NCBI RefSeq assembly: GCF_900102675.1
Contig: NZ_FMYX01000014.1
Location: 87,462-151,461 of the forward strand
Direction: 5' to 3'
Source of the DNA: Pseudomonas guariconensis
Lineage (GTDB): Bacteria > Pseudomonadota > Gammaproteobacteria > Pseudomonadales > Pseudomonadaceae
Length of the DNA stretch: 64,000 nt
The first letter of the stretch is position 1. Every line of letters starts with the position of its first letter. Below are positions 40,888 to 49,261 of the stretch, in pieces. The notes below the pieces were generated by a model. That model was not told the DNA's origin and searched no databases. It saw nothing but the letters and a program-made list of their open reading frames with translations. The translations under genes were made by a program, and so were the position numbers.

Positions 40888-41412
40888 ATGAAATACCGCC
40901 TGGGCGACCTGCGGGTCGAGACCCATCCCACCAGTTGGGCCGCCCCCAATGCCACCCTGATCGGCAAGGTGCGCCTGCAGGCCGGGGCCAGTGTCTGGTT
41001 CGGCGCGGTGCTGCGCGGCGACAACGAACTGATCGACATCGGCGAAGGCAGCAACGTCCAGGATGGCACGGTGATGCACACCGACATGGGCTCGCCGCTG
41101 ACCCTCGGCAAGGGCGTGACCGTCGGCCATAACGCGATGCTCCATGGCTGCACGGTGGGCGATCACAGCCTGATCGGTATCAATGCCGTGATTCTCAATG
41201 GCGCGCGCATCGGCAAGCATTGCATCATCGGCGCCAACGCACTGATTCCTGAGGGCAAGGAAATTCCGGACGGCTCGCTGGTCATGGGTTCGCCAGGCAA
41301 GGTGGTGCGCGAGTTGACCGAGGCGCAGAAGCGCATGCTCGAAGCCAGCGCCGCACATTATGTCCATAATGCCGAGCGCTACGCGCGCGAGCTGGCCCCC
41401 CAGGATGACTGA
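40888..41412 (+). CDS. Gamma-carbonic-anhydrase-like protein (YrdA/PaaY family)
   Basis: The product has 174 residues folding as a left-handed beta helix of hexapeptide repeats (ATLIGKVRLQAGASVW, ISIGEGSNVQDG-type turns). The three metal histidines are visible in VMHTDMG and GHNAMLHG. Family members bind zinc or iron and may be carbonic anhydrases or thioesterases; activity is often absent. It follows the Nudix gene by 45 nt, has a good GAGGAGC site, and overlaps the DUF1289 gene region, so the two are probably co-transcribed. Confidence 0.9.
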   Translation: MKYRLGDLRVETHPTSWAAPNATLIGKVRLQAGASVWFGAVLRGDNELIDIGEGSNVQDGTVMHTDMGSPLTLGKGVTVGHNAMLHGCTVGDHSLIGINAVILNGARIGKHCIIGANALIPEGKEIPDGSLVMGSPGKVVRELTEAQKRMLEASAAHYVHNAERYARELAPQDD

Positions 41413-41413
41413 C

Positions 41414-41617
41414 ATGCAGAACGCCGAACGCCCGGTCGCCTCGCCGTGCGTCAATGTCTGTGCGCTGGACGAGCAGGACATCTGCGTCGGTTGCCAGCGC
41501 ACGGTGAGCGAGATCACCCGCTGGTCGCGCATGAGCAACGACGAGCGCCGTCAGGTGCTGGTGCTGTGCCACGAGCGGGCGGTGGCGTCAGGCTTGATCA
41601 TCGGGTCGGGGCTGTAG
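41414..41617 (+). CDS. DUF1289 family protein
   Basis: The product has 67 residues from MQNAERPVASPC. The DUF1289 pattern is clear: SPCVNVC...DICVGCQRTVSEITRW, with four cysteines suited to binding a metal or iron-sulfur cluster. An alternative ATG lies at 41405, inside the previous gene, but AGGA is exactly 8 nt before 41414. Such proteins often have a redox or metal-handling role that is not defined. The stop is followed by about 50 nt to the next gene. Confidence 0.85.
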   Translation: MQNAERPVASPCVNVCALDEQDICVGCQRTVSEITRWSRMSNDERRQVLVLCHERAVASGLIIGSGL

Positions 41618-41666
41618 TTGACTCCAAAATCAAGTATTCTGTGCCGCTTGCCCAACGTGTGATCCC

Positions 41667-42134
41667 ATGTTTTATCTCATTGCCTATATCAGTAGCGTAG
41701 TGCTGATCAACTACGCCTTTTCCAGTGCTCCGCACCTGGATGTGATCTGGTCCGCCTGGGGTGGGCTGGTGTTCATCCTGCGCGACATGGTGCAGACCCG
41801 CTATGGTCATGGCGCGTTGTTGGCCATGCTGGCGGCGTTGGTGCTGTCCTATGTCACCTCGGAGCCTGCCATTGCCCTGGCCAGTGCGACCGCGTTCTTC
41901 GTCTCCGAGCTGATCGACTGGCTGGTGTTCAGCATCACCCGTCGGCCGTTGCGTGACCGTCTATGGCTCAGCTCGGCCCTGAGCATTCCGGTGGACACCT
42001 TCATCTTCTTCGGCATGATCGGCGCCCTGACCCCGGCAGTGATTGGTACGGCTCTGGCGTCCAAGTTTGCCGGCGTCACTGCCGTGTGGCTGGCCATGGC
42101 CTGGCGCGCCCGACGCGAGGTCGTCGCAGGGTGA
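41667..42134 (+). CDS. VUT-family membrane protein (queuosine-precursor transporter-like)
   Basis: The product has 155 residues and five to six hydrophobic helices (FYLIAYISSVVLINYAF, LLAMLAALVLSYV, AIALASATAFFVSELIDWLVF). FFVSELIDWLVFS and LSSALSIPVDTFIFFG resemble the VUT/YhhQ family that imports 7-cyano-7-deazaguanine precursors. It is shorter than YhhQ (about 220), so it is a compact relative; substrate transport is inferred. I looked upstream for a preQ1 riboswitch and found no support. Confidence 0.78.
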   Translation: MFYLIAYISSVVLINYAFSSAPHLDVIWSAWGGLVFILRDMVQTRYGHGALLAMLAALVLSYVTSEPAIALASATAFFVSELIDWLVFSITRRPLRDRLWLSSALSIPVDTFIFFGMIGALTPAVIGTALASKFAGVTAVWLAMAWRARREVVAG

Positions 42135-42142
42135 TGTGATCG

Positions 42143-42161
42143 GGGTTGCGCAGCGGCCCCG
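42143..42161 (+). other. GGGGTTGCGCAGCGGCCCC hairpin before purT
   Basis: An 8-bp stem with two G-T pairs encloses loop GCA. A near-copy (GGGGTCGCGCAGCGGCCCC) lies after thrC at 58259, so it is a dispersed hairpin unit, perhaps a weak terminator of the preceding gene. Confidence 0.5.
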
Positions 42162-42249
42162 GAATGCCTCGGCGGGTGTAGAATATCGGTCCTTTTTCAG
42201 CGGGCAGCAGCCAATCCGGCGCAGCCCCGGACGCCTTCGAGGACCTGAA

Positions 42250-43431
42250 ATGACCCGTATCGGAACCCCATTGTCGCCCACCGCGACCCGTGTACTGCTG
42301 TGTGGCTGCGGCGAGTTGGGCAAGGAAGTGGTGATCGAGCTGCAGCGTCTGGGTGTCGAAGTCATCGCCGTGGACCGCTACGCCAATGCTCCCGCCATGC
42401 AGGTCGCGCACCGCAGCCACGTCATCAACATGCTCGATGGCGTTGCCCTGCGTGCGGTGATCGAAGCCGAAAAGCCGCACTACATCGTCCCTGAGATCGA
42501 AGCCATCGCCACCGCGACCCTGGTCGAGCTGGAGAACGAAGGCTTCAATGTCGTTCCCACCGCCCGCGCCACCCAGCTGACCATGAACCGTGAGGGCATT
42601 CGCCGGCTGGCCGCCGAAGAGCTGGACCTGCCGACCTCGCCCTACCATTTCGCCGATACCTTCGAAGACTACGCCAAGGCCGTCGCCGACCTGGGCTACC
42701 CCTGCGTGGTCAAGCCGGTGATGAGTTCCTCGGGCAAGGGGCAAAGCCTGCTGCGCAGCGATGCCGATCTGCAGAAGGCCTGGGACTATGCCCAGGAAGG
42801 CGGCCGCGCCGGCAAAGGCCGGGTGATCATCGAAGGTTTCATCGATTTCGAATACGAAATCACCCTGTTGACCGTGCGTCATGTAGGCGGCACCACCTTC
42901 CTCGCACCGGTCGGTCACCGTCAGGAGAAGGGCGACTATCAGGAATCCTGGCAGCCACAGGCCATGAGCCCGAAGGCCCTGGCCGAGTCCCAGCGCGTGG
43001 CTCAGGCGGTCACTGACGCCCTGGGCGGTCGTGGTCTGTTCGGCGTGGAGCTGTTCGTCAAGGGTGACCAAGTGTGGTTCAGCGAAGTCTCGCCGCGTCC
43101 CCACGATACCGGGCTGGTGACCCTGATTTCCCAGGACCTCTCGCAATTCGCCTTGCATGCTCGCGCGATTCTGGGTCTGCCGATCCCGGTAGTGCGTCAG
43201 TTCGGTCCGTCGGCTTCGGCGGTAATCTTGCCTGAAGGCCGGTCACAGCAGACCACCTTCGCCAACCTGGGTGCGGCCCTGAGCGAGCCCGATACCGCCA
43301 TCCGCCTGTTCGGCAAGCCGGAAATCAATGGCCAACGTCGCATGGGCGTATGCCTGGCGCGTGACGAGTCGATCGAAGCGGCGCGGGCCAAAGCGACCCG
43401 GGCTGCCCAGGCGGTCACGGTCGAATTTTAA
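42250..43431 (+). CDS. purT: Formate-dependent phosphoribosylglycinamide formyltransferase
   Basis: The product has 393 residues and uses formate and ATP to formylate GAR in purine synthesis. It is an ATP-grasp enzyme: VLLCGCGELGKEVVIELQ (N-terminal Rossmann-like), VVKPVMSSSGKGQS (ATP phosphate loop), VIIEGFIDFEYEITLLT, and ELFVKGDQVWFSEVSPRPHDTG (metal and substrate site) are all complete. It starts MTRIGTPLSPTATR. TAGAAT at 42180 is a probable -10. Together with purL this gives two purine-pathway genes in the window, but they are not adjacent. Confidence 0.96.
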   Translation: MTRIGTPLSPTATRVLLCGCGELGKEVVIELQRLGVEVIAVDRYANAPAMQVAHRSHVINMLDGVALRAVIEAEKPHYIVPEIEAIATATLVELENEGFNVVPTARATQLTMNREGIRRLAAEELDLPTSPYHFADTFEDYAKAVADLGYPCVVKPVMSSSGKGQSLLRSDADLQKAWDYAQEGGRAGKGRVIIEGFIDFEYEITLLTVRHVGGTTFLAPVGHRQEKGDYQESWQPQAMSPKALAESQRVAQAVTDALGGRGLFGVELFVKGDQVWFSEVSPRPHDTGLVTLISQDLSQFALHARAILGLPIPVVRQFGPSASAVILPEGRSQQTTFANLGAALSEPDTAIRLFGKPEINGQRRMGVCLARDESIEAARAKATRAAQAVTVEF

Positions 43432-43455
43432 GCCATAAGCCTCAAGCCTCAAGCT

Positions 43456-43497
43456 GCAAGAAAAAGCAAATCCGCGCAGGCTTTGGCTTTTTCTTGC
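43456..43497. repeat. GCAAGC-type extragenic inverted repeat between purT and MFS gene
   Basis: GCAAGAAAAAGC (43456-43467) and GCTTTTTCTTGC (43486-43497) are perfect 12-bp arms within a block of AAGCTTCAAGC-like repeats (43437-43510) between convergent genes; it may serve as terminator for both. Confidence 0.7.
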
Positions 43498-43521
43498 CGC
43501 TTGAAGCTTGCCGCTCCCCAC

Positions 43522-44823
43522 TTACAGCTCTGTATTGCGTGTCTCTTTCAGGCACAAGACGGCGATCAGGCTGATCACCGCGGCTACCGACACATAGCCG
43601 CCCACCCAGCTCAATCCCCCCATGCTGACCAACTGTTGGGCAAAGAACGGTGCCGCTGAGGCGCCGACGATGCCGCCGAGGTTGTAGGCTGCCGAGGCGC
43701 CGGTGTAGCGCACATGGGTCGGGAACAGCTCAGGCAGCAATGCCCCCATCGGTGCGAAGGTCACGCCCATCAGGAACAGCTCGATGGCCAAAAACAGCGC
43801 AACGCCGGTGGTCGAGCCTGAGGTCAGCAGCGGCTCCATGGTGAATCCCGATGCAACCGCCAGCAGGCCGCCGACGATCAGCACCGGCTTGCGTCCATAG
43901 CGATCGCTCAGCCAGGCCGACAGCGGCGTGGCCAAGGCCATGAACACCACGGCAAAGCACAGCATGCCCAGGAAGCTCTCGCGGCTGTAGCCCAGGGTCG
44001 AGACCCCATAGCTCAGGGAGAACACCGTGGAGATATAGAACAGCGCGTAGCACACAACCATCGCCGCCGCGCCCAGCAAGGTGGGCAGCCAGTACTTGGC
44101 GAACAGATCGACCACCGGCAGCTTCACCCGCTCGTGGCGTGCCACGGCTTTGGCGAATACCGGGCTCTCCTCGAGCTTCAGGCGCACGTACAGGCCGACG
44201 ATCACCAGCGCGGCGCTGAGCAGGAACGGAATGCGCCAGCCCCAGTCACGGAATTGCTCGTCGCTGAGCACCAGCGCCAGGGTCAGGAACAGCCCATTGG
44301 CCGCCAGAAAACCGATGGAGGGGCCAAGCTGCGGGAACATGCCGAACCAGGCACGCTTGCCTTCAGGGGCGTTTTCGGTGGCCAACAGTGCCGCCCCGCC
44401 CCATTCGCCGCCCAGGCCCAGGCCTTGGCCGAAGCGCAGCAGGCAAAGGATGATCGGCGCCCAGACGCCGATGCTGTCATAACCCGGAAGAACCCCGATC
44501 AGGGTGGTCGAAACGCCCATCAGCAGCAACGAGGCGACCAAGGTGGATTTGCGGCCGATACGGTCGCCGAAATGGCCGAACAGTGCCGAACCCAGCGGGC
44601 GGGCGAGGAAGGCGATACCGAAGGTCAGAAAGGCCGCGAGCATCTGCGCGGTGCCCGAACCCGACGGGAAGAACACCGGGCCGATCACCAGCGCGGCGGC
44701 GGTGGCGTAGACGTAGAAGTCGTAGAATTCGATGGCGGTGCCGATGAAGCTGGCGGTGGCCACACGGGCGGGGGAATTGACGGGGGCTGCCGAGGTGTCG
44801 GCGCAGGTACTGCTGATAGTCAT
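43522..44823 (-). CDS. MHS-family major facilitator transporter
   Basis: The product has 433 residues with 12 hydrophobic helices. The loop-2 motif GDRIGRKSTL and DRYGRKPVL after helix 8 are the MFS signature, and the N-terminal IGTAIEFYDFYVYAT and GEWGGAALLATE are typical of the metabolite:H+ symporter family (KgtP, ShiA, ProP relatives), which import dicarboxylates, shikimate, betaine or proline. No substrate can be assigned. It is convergent with purT and followed upstream by a 250-bp region in which I see no gene. Confidence 0.88.
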   Translation of the reverse strand: MTISSTCADTSAAPVNSPARVATASFIGTAIEFYDFYVYATAAALVIGPVFFPSGSGTAQMLAAFLTFGIAFLARPLGSALFGHFGDRIGRKSTLVASLLLMGVSTTLIGVLPGYDSIGVWAPIILCLLRFGQGLGLGGEWGGAALLATENAPEGKRAWFGMFPQLGPSIGFLAANGLFLTLALVLSDEQFRDWGWRIPFLLSAALVIVGLYVRLKLEESPVFAKAVARHERVKLPVVDLFAKYWLPTLLGAAAMVVCYALFYISTVFSLSYGVSTLGYSRESFLGMLCFAVVFMALATPLSAWLSDRYGRKPVLIVGGLLAVASGFTMEPLLTSGSTTGVALFLAIELFLMGVTFAPMGALLPELFPTHVRYTGASAAYNLGGIVGASAAPFFAQQLVSMGGLSWVGGYVSVAAVISLIAVLCLKETRNTEL

Positions 44824-45077
44824 GTTGTAGGTCCCTGACAGTCATTGCTCCCTATGGGCGGGTCGCTCCCTGCCAGGCAGGCATGGGCGTGCGGGCGCCG
44901 GAGCGTCATAGTGTGAGTCGCTCGACCGACGATAGCCCAAGGGTAGGGACGGGAGCGGGCTGTTCTGGGTGTCGAAGCAGGACCGCGGGGCGTGTCAGTG
45001 GAGCGCACCGGCCGTGTGGTGCCGGAAGCGGGTAGCAGGCGGGACGGCAGGGCTGGGTAAGCGTGACCGGAGTATAG
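44824..45077. other. Intergenic region with no recognisable gene
   Basis: This 254-bp GC-rich stretch separates the MHS transporter start from the end of the CBS-domain gene. Neither a clear promoter nor a strong hairpin was found; short ORFs there show no family resemblance. Confidence 0.6.
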
Positions 45078-46280
45078 CTATCGGGTCACGGTCCACACCA
45101 GTACCTTGCTGGCGCAATTGTCCTCTGTTTCGAGGATTTCCAGGCGATAGCGGCCAATCTTCAGGCATACAGCGCTTTCCGGAATGCTTTCCAGCGCCTC
45201 GGTGACCAGCCCGTTGAGGGTCTTCGGGCCACCGTCGCAGGGCAGGTGCCACCCCAGACTGCGGTTTATTTCGCGCAGCGAGGCGGTGCCTTCGATCACG
45301 TAGCGGCCGTCGGCCAGGGGGTGGACGTGCGGGTTTTCCAGCGAGTGCTCATCCTCGAACTCGCCGACGATCTCCTCGAGGATGTCCTCCAAGGTGACGA
45401 TGCCTTGGACCTCTCCGTACTCGTCCACCACCACGCCCAGGCGTCTCTGCTGCTTGTGGAAGTTCAGCAACTGCCGTTGCAGCGGAGTGCTCTCGGGAAC
45501 GAAGTAGGGTTCGTAGCAGGCCGCGCGCAGCGCCTGGAGGGTCAGCTCGCCATGGGGCAGCAGATGGCTGATCAGCTTGGTATTGAGGATGGCTTCGACC
45601 TGGTTGATATCACTGTGGTAGACCGGCAGGCGGGTATGGCGGCTGACGATCAGTTGTTCAGCGATCTGCTCGAGCGAGTCGTCCAGGTTGATGCCGTCCA
45701 CTTCGTTGCGGGGCACCAGGATGTCGTTGACGGTGATCTTGTCTAGGGATTGCAGCCCTTCGAGCAGCCCTTGGCGTGGTGCTTCGTAGGGCTCTGGTTC
45801 GTCGAAATCATCGTGCTCCTGTGGGTGCAATGCCACGGCGGCGGGTTGCGCGCGCAATGGGCGAAGGATCAACTTGGCGCAGCCGTCGAGCACGCAGGCC
45901 AACGGTTGCAATGCGAGCAGAGGCCATCTGAGCAGGGGGCCGAGGTTGAGGAAGGCGTGCGGATTGCGTCGGGCGGCGCGCCTTGGCAGGTACTCGGCCA
46001 AGACCAACAGGGCGCCGCTTGCGGCAAGGCCCGCCAGCCAGAAGCCGTGTTCGCCGTTGTAGCGCTGGCCGATCAGGCAGGCCAGGCCAAGCACCAGCAG
46101 CTTGCCGAGGCCTGCGCAGAGCACCACGGCTTGGGCGGGCAGTGCGGGCTCGGCGCTGTCAGCAGGGCGCTGATGGCCGTTCAATTGCTGGCGGGCCGCG
46201 TCGACGGCGGTGAATAGCGCCGACCAGAGCAGCGCCAGTGCCAGAGTGCCGAATAGCGGAGCGTACGGCAGGGTGTCCAT
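45078..46280 (-). CDS. CNNM/HlyC-CorC family membrane protein with CBS domains
   Basis: The product has 400 residues. The N-terminal half has three to four hydrophobic helices (LFGTLALALLWSALFTAVDAARQ, VVLCAGLGKLLVLGLACL), the DUF21/CNNM transporter region. A CBS pair follows at about 195-310 (VNDILVPRNEVDGINLDDS, VVVDEYGEVQGIVTLEDILEEIVGE). A C-terminal CorC/HlyC domain (about 325-400; HVHPLADGRYVIEGTASLREINR) ends the protein. The family is linked to magnesium or cobalt transport, or hemolysin; function is inferred. It is 9 nt downstream of ypjD on the same strand, suggesting an operon. Confidence 0.9.
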   Translation of the reverse strand: MDTLPYAPLFGTLALALLWSALFTAVDAARQQLNGHQRPADSAEPALPAQAVVLCAGLGKLLVLGLACLIGQRYNGEHGFWLAGLAASGALLVLAEYLPRRAARRNPHAFLNLGPLLRWPLLALQPLACVLDGCAKLILRPLRAQPAAVALHPQEHDDFDEPEPYEAPRQGLLEGLQSLDKITVNDILVPRNEVDGINLDDSLEQIAEQLIVSRHTRLPVYHSDINQVEAILNTKLISHLLPHGELTLQALRAACYEPYFVPESTPLQRQLLNFHKQQRRLGVVVDEYGEVQGIVTLEDILEEIVGEFEDEHSLENPHVHPLADGRYVIEGTASLREINRSLGWHLPCDGGPKTLNGLVTEALESIPESAVCLKIGRYRLEILETEDNCASKVLVWTVTR

Positions 46281-46289
46281 GGGCGGTCG

Positions 46290-47099
46290 TCAGATATGCA
46301 GGATGAATTCACGTACCAGCTTGCTGCCGAAATAGGCCAGCATCAGCAGGCAGAAACCGGCGAGGGTCCAGCGAATCGCCTTGTGGCCGCGCCAGCCCAG
46401 GCGGGTGCGTCCCCACAGCAGCAGGCCGAACACCACCCAGGCCACACAGGATAGCAGCGTCTTGTGCACCAGATGCTGGGCGAACAGGTTGTCCAGGAAC
46501 AGCCAGCCGGACACCAGCGACAGCGACAGCAGACCCCAACCGGCCCAGAGGAAGCCGAACAGCAGGCTTTCCATGGTTTGCAGGGGCGGGAAGTTACGGA
46601 TCAGCCCGGAAGGATGCTTGTGCTTGAGCTGGTAGTCCTGCAACAGCAGCAGCAGGGCCTGGAACACGGCAATGGTGAACAAGCCATAGGCCAGGATCGA
46701 GAGCAGGATATGCGCCAGGATCCCAGGCTCCTCATTGACCAGCGGTACGGTGCCGGGCGGGGCGAACTGGGCCAGCAGGGCGGTCACCGCGCCGAGCGGG
46801 AACAGCAGCATGAGCAGGTTTTCGACCGGGATGCGCAGGCAGGCCAGCAAGGTCAGCGCGATCACCGCGACGGCGATCAGACTGGCGGCGCTGAAGAAGT
46901 CGAGGCTAAGGCCCAGCGGGGTGATCAGCTGGAAGAACAGGGCGCTACCCTGGGCAATGACCGCAAGGGCACCGAGCAGACCGAGCAGCCGTTTGTCGGC
47001 GCGGCTGCCCTGGGCCAGGCGACTGCCTTGGTAGAGAGCGGCGGCGATGTAGAGGCCGGCGGCGAGCAGGTTGGGGATGAGGCTGGGGGAAGAGAGCAT
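46290..47099 (-). CDS. ypjD: YpjD-like inner-membrane protein (cytochrome c assembly CcsA family)
   Basis: The product has 269 residues and about eight transmembrane helices from LIPNLLAAGLYIAAALYQG to the end. The CcsA-type core is GWGLLSLSLVSGWLFL (near residue 185) with following FAQHLVHKTLLSCVAW and LLLWGRTRLGWRGHKAIRWTL, which supply conserved His. In other bacteria this gene lies next to ffh, as here (divergent), and no clear role in haem delivery has been shown. It probably forms a unit with the downstream CBS-domain gene. Confidence 0.88.
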   Translation of the reverse strand: MLSSPSLIPNLLAAGLYIAAALYQGSRLAQGSRADKRLLGLLGALAVIAQGSALFFQLITPLGLSLDFFSAASLIAVAVIALTLLACLRIPVENLLMLLFPLGAVTALLAQFAPPGTVPLVNEEPGILAHILLSILAYGLFTIAVFQALLLLLQDYQLKHKHPSGLIRNFPPLQTMESLLFGFLWAGWGLLSLSLVSGWLFLDNLFAQHLVHKTLLSCVAWVVFGLLLWGRTRLGWRGHKAIRWTLAGFCLLMLAYFGSKLVREFILHI

Positions 47100-47215
47100 A
47101 AGTCCTGGTAGGCAAGCCCTAAAGGGACGGAGTTTGGCATAGATCCCGCCGCTCTAGGAAGACTGGAGACGGTAGGGCCTACCCCATCTGCAAGATTCCA
47201 CAGGGCCGGCGCTGG

Positions 47216-47243
47216 CCTTGTAGGCGCGGGTTCGCCCGCGAAC
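47216..47243. repeat. REP element in ypjD-ffh intergenic region
   Basis: CCTTGTAGGCGCGGGTTCGCCCGCGAAC matches the reverse form of the P. putida REP core, with the GCGGGTTCGCCCGC stem. Confidence 0.7.
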
Positions 47244-47299
47244 AAGTCACCTGGACCCCAGTGGTCAGCACCCAGGTGTGCGCCGCCCTCGCTCTTCGC

Positions 47300-47305
47300 T
47301 ATAAT
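47300..47305 (+). promoter_or_regulatory. Probable ffh -10 element
   Basis: TATAAT lies 86 bp before the ffh ATG. A matching -35 at 17 bp is weak (TGTGCG), so the call is based on the -10 alone. Confidence 0.5.
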
Positions 47306-47390
47306 CGCCGCCTTGCTGTGCCCAGCGCGTGTGCATATTCACCTGGGCGCCTGAAAAACCTCGGCTTCATTAGGGCCTGAAAGGATCACC

Positions 47391-48767
47391 ATGTTCGAAA
47401 ACCTGACCGACCGCCTGTCACAGACGCTGCGCCATGTCACCGGCAAGGCCAAGCTGACCGAAGACAACATCAAGGACACGCTGCGCGAAGTGCGCATGGC
47501 CCTGCTCGAGGCCGACGTCGCCCTGCCGGTGGTCAAGGATTTCGTCAACAGCGTCAAAGAGCGCGCGGTCGGCACCGAAGTGTCGCGCAGCCTGACCCCG
47601 GGCCAGGCGTTCGTGAAGATCGTCCAGGCCGAACTCGAAGGCCTGATGGGCGCGGCCAACGAAGACCTGGCGCTCAATGCCGCACCACCAGCCGTGGTGC
47701 TCATGGCCGGTCTGCAAGGTGCGGGTAAGACCACCACTGCCGGCAAGCTGGCGCGCTTCCTTAAAGAACGCAAGAAAAAGAGCGTGATGGTGGTCTCTGC
47801 CGACGTCTATCGTCCGGCAGCGATCAAACAGCTCGAAACCCTCGCCAATGACATCGGCGTGACCTTCTTCCCGTCGGACATCAGCCAGAAGCCTGTGGCC
47901 ATTGCCGAGGCGGCGATCCGCGAAGCCAAGCTCAAGTACATCGATGTGGTCATCGTCGACACTGCAGGTCGTCTGCACATCGACGCCGACATGATGGACG
48001 AGATCAAGGCGCTGCACGCCGCGGTCAAGCCGGTCGAGACGCTGTTCGTGGTCGACGCCATGACCGGCCAGGACGCCGCCAACACCGCCAAGGCTTTCGG
48101 CGATGCCTTGCCGCTGACCGGTGTGGTGCTGACCAAGGTCGACGGTGACGCCCGTGGGGGTGCAGCCCTGTCGGTTCGCGCTATCACCGGCAAGCCGATC
48201 AAATTCATCGGTATGGGCGAGAAGACCGAAGCGCTCGAGCCCTTCCACCCTGACCGTATCGCTTCGCGCATCCTGGGCATGGGTGACGTGCTCAGCCTGA
48301 TCGAACAGGCCGAGCAGAACATTGACAAGGCCAAGGCCGACAAACTCGCCAAGAAGCTCAAGAAGGGCAAGGGCTTCGACCTCGAAGACTTCCGCGACCA
48401 ACTGCAGCAGATGAAGAACATGGGCGGCCTGGGCGGCCTGATGGACAAGCTGCCGAGCATCGGTGGGGTCAACCTGTCGCAAATGGGCAATGCCCAGGGT
48501 GCGGCCGAGAAGCAGTTCAAGCAGATGGAAGCGATCATCGACTCCATGACCCCTGCCGAGCGTCGCGACCCGGAAATCATCAGCGGTTCGCGCAAGCGCC
48601 GCATCGCCCTCGGCTCCGGCACCCAGGTGCAGGACGTCGGTCGGTTGATCAAGCAGCACAAGCAGATGCAGAAGATGATGAAGAAATTTTCCGCCAAGGG
48701 CGGCATGGCCAAGATGATGCGTGGCCTTGGCGGGATGCTGCCAGGTGGCGGCATGCCGAAGCTCTAA
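47391..48767 (+). CDS. ffh: Signal recognition particle GTPase Ffh
   Basis: The product has 458 residues, a normal Ffh length. The N domain (1-85) is followed by the G domain with GLQGAGKTTT (P-loop, near residue 106), DTAGRLHID, and TKVDGDARGGAA (G4/G5 region). The Met-rich M domain occupies about 325-450 (MQKMMKKFSAKGGMAKMMRG) and holds the SRP RNA and signal peptides. It ends GMLPGGGMPKL. It binds signal peptides on ribosomes with 4.5S RNA, which is not in this window. It lies upstream of the rpsP operon. Confidence 0.97.
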   Translation: MFENLTDRLSQTLRHVTGKAKLTEDNIKDTLREVRMALLEADVALPVVKDFVNSVKERAVGTEVSRSLTPGQAFVKIVQAELEGLMGAANEDLALNAAPPAVVLMAGLQGAGKTTTAGKLARFLKERKKKSVMVVSADVYRPAAIKQLETLANDIGVTFFPSDISQKPVAIAEAAIREAKLKYIDVVIVDTAGRLHIDADMMDEIKALHAAVKPVETLFVVDAMTGQDAANTAKAFGDALPLTGVVLTKVDGDARGGAALSVRAITGKPIKFIGMGEKTEALEPFHPDRIASRILGMGDVLSLIEQAEQNIDKAKADKLAKKLKKGKGFDLEDFRDQLQQMKNMGGLGGLMDKLPSIGGVNLSQMGNAQGAAEKQFKQMEAIIDSMTPAERRDPEIISGSRKRRIALGSGTQVQDVGRLIKQHKQMQKMMKKFSAKGGMAKMMRGLGGMLPGGGMPKL

Positions 48768-48776
48768 TTCGATTCT

Positions 48777-48829
48777 GGGAGGTTGCCTTCTATCTATAGG
48801 CAGCTCTCCCGAAATCCCGCTTCGGCGGG
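48777..48829 (+). other. Hairpins after ffh
   Basis: GGGAGG-TTGCC / GGCAG-CTCTCCC (48777-48810) and CCCGC-TTCG-GCGGG (48816-48829) lie 10 nt after the ffh stop. No U-run follows either, so termination would be weak; they may be processing sites between ffh and rpsP. Confidence 0.45.
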
Positions 48830-48901
48830 AACGATGTCGCGAAATTCGCGGCTTAACCGGCAGATCTGAACGGTGTGGTAGCCCCGCGCCGAAAAAGGCA
48901 T

Positions 48902-48966
48902 TTGCAAATGTCCGTGTATTCCCCGAGAATATGCGGCCTTTTGGGCACCCTGTGCCCATTTGGGCA
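48902..48966 (+). promoter_or_regulatory. rpsP promoter and leader with alternative hairpins
   Basis: TTGCAA (48902-48907) and AGAATA (48926-48931), 18 bp apart, are a plausible promoter. Next, GGGCA (48943-48947), TGCCC (48953-48957) and GGGCA (48962-48966) mean the middle segment can pair with either neighbour, giving mutually exclusive stems 39 nt before the rpsP start. Confidence 0.45.
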
Positions 48967-49004
48967 TTCAGATTTGCAGCACCGACTATAGGAACGATGT
49001 TCAC

Positions 49005-49256
49005 ATGGTAACCATCCGTCTTGCCCGTGGCGGCTCCAAGAAGCGCCCTTTCTATCACCTGACCGTGACCAACAGCCGTAACGCCCGTGACGGCCGTTTC
49101 GTTGAGCGCGTTGGCTTCTTCAACCCGGTTGCTTCCGGCGCTGAAGTCAAGCTGTCGGTCAATCAGGAACGCGTCAACTACTGGCTGAGCCAGGGCGCAC
49201 AGCCGTCTGAGCGCGTTGCTCAGCTGCTGAAGGACGCTGCCAAGGCCGCTGCCTGA
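49005..49256 (+). CDS. rpsP: Ribosomal protein bS16
   Basis: The product has 83 residues from MVTIRLARGGSKKRPFYHL, a full-length S16. It binds 16S rRNA early in 30S assembly; RNARDGRFVERVGFFNP is the conserved core. The A/K-rich tail (LKDAAKAAA) is ordinary. ATG 49005 is fixed by the family start and an AGGAACG site upstream; the frame opens earlier without meaning. It begins the rpsP-rimM-trmD-rplS operon, with 5 nt to rimM. Confidence 0.97.
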   Translation: MVTIRLARGGSKKRPFYHLTVTNSRNARDGRFVERVGFFNPVASGAEVKLSVNQERVNYWLSQGAQPSERVAQLLKDAAKAAA

Positions 49257-49261
49257 GCAGT

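Noticed and set aside
41618..41666. preQ1 riboswitch before the VUT-family gene
   Set aside because: Region is only 49 nt and shows no conserved preQ1 stem or A-rich tail.
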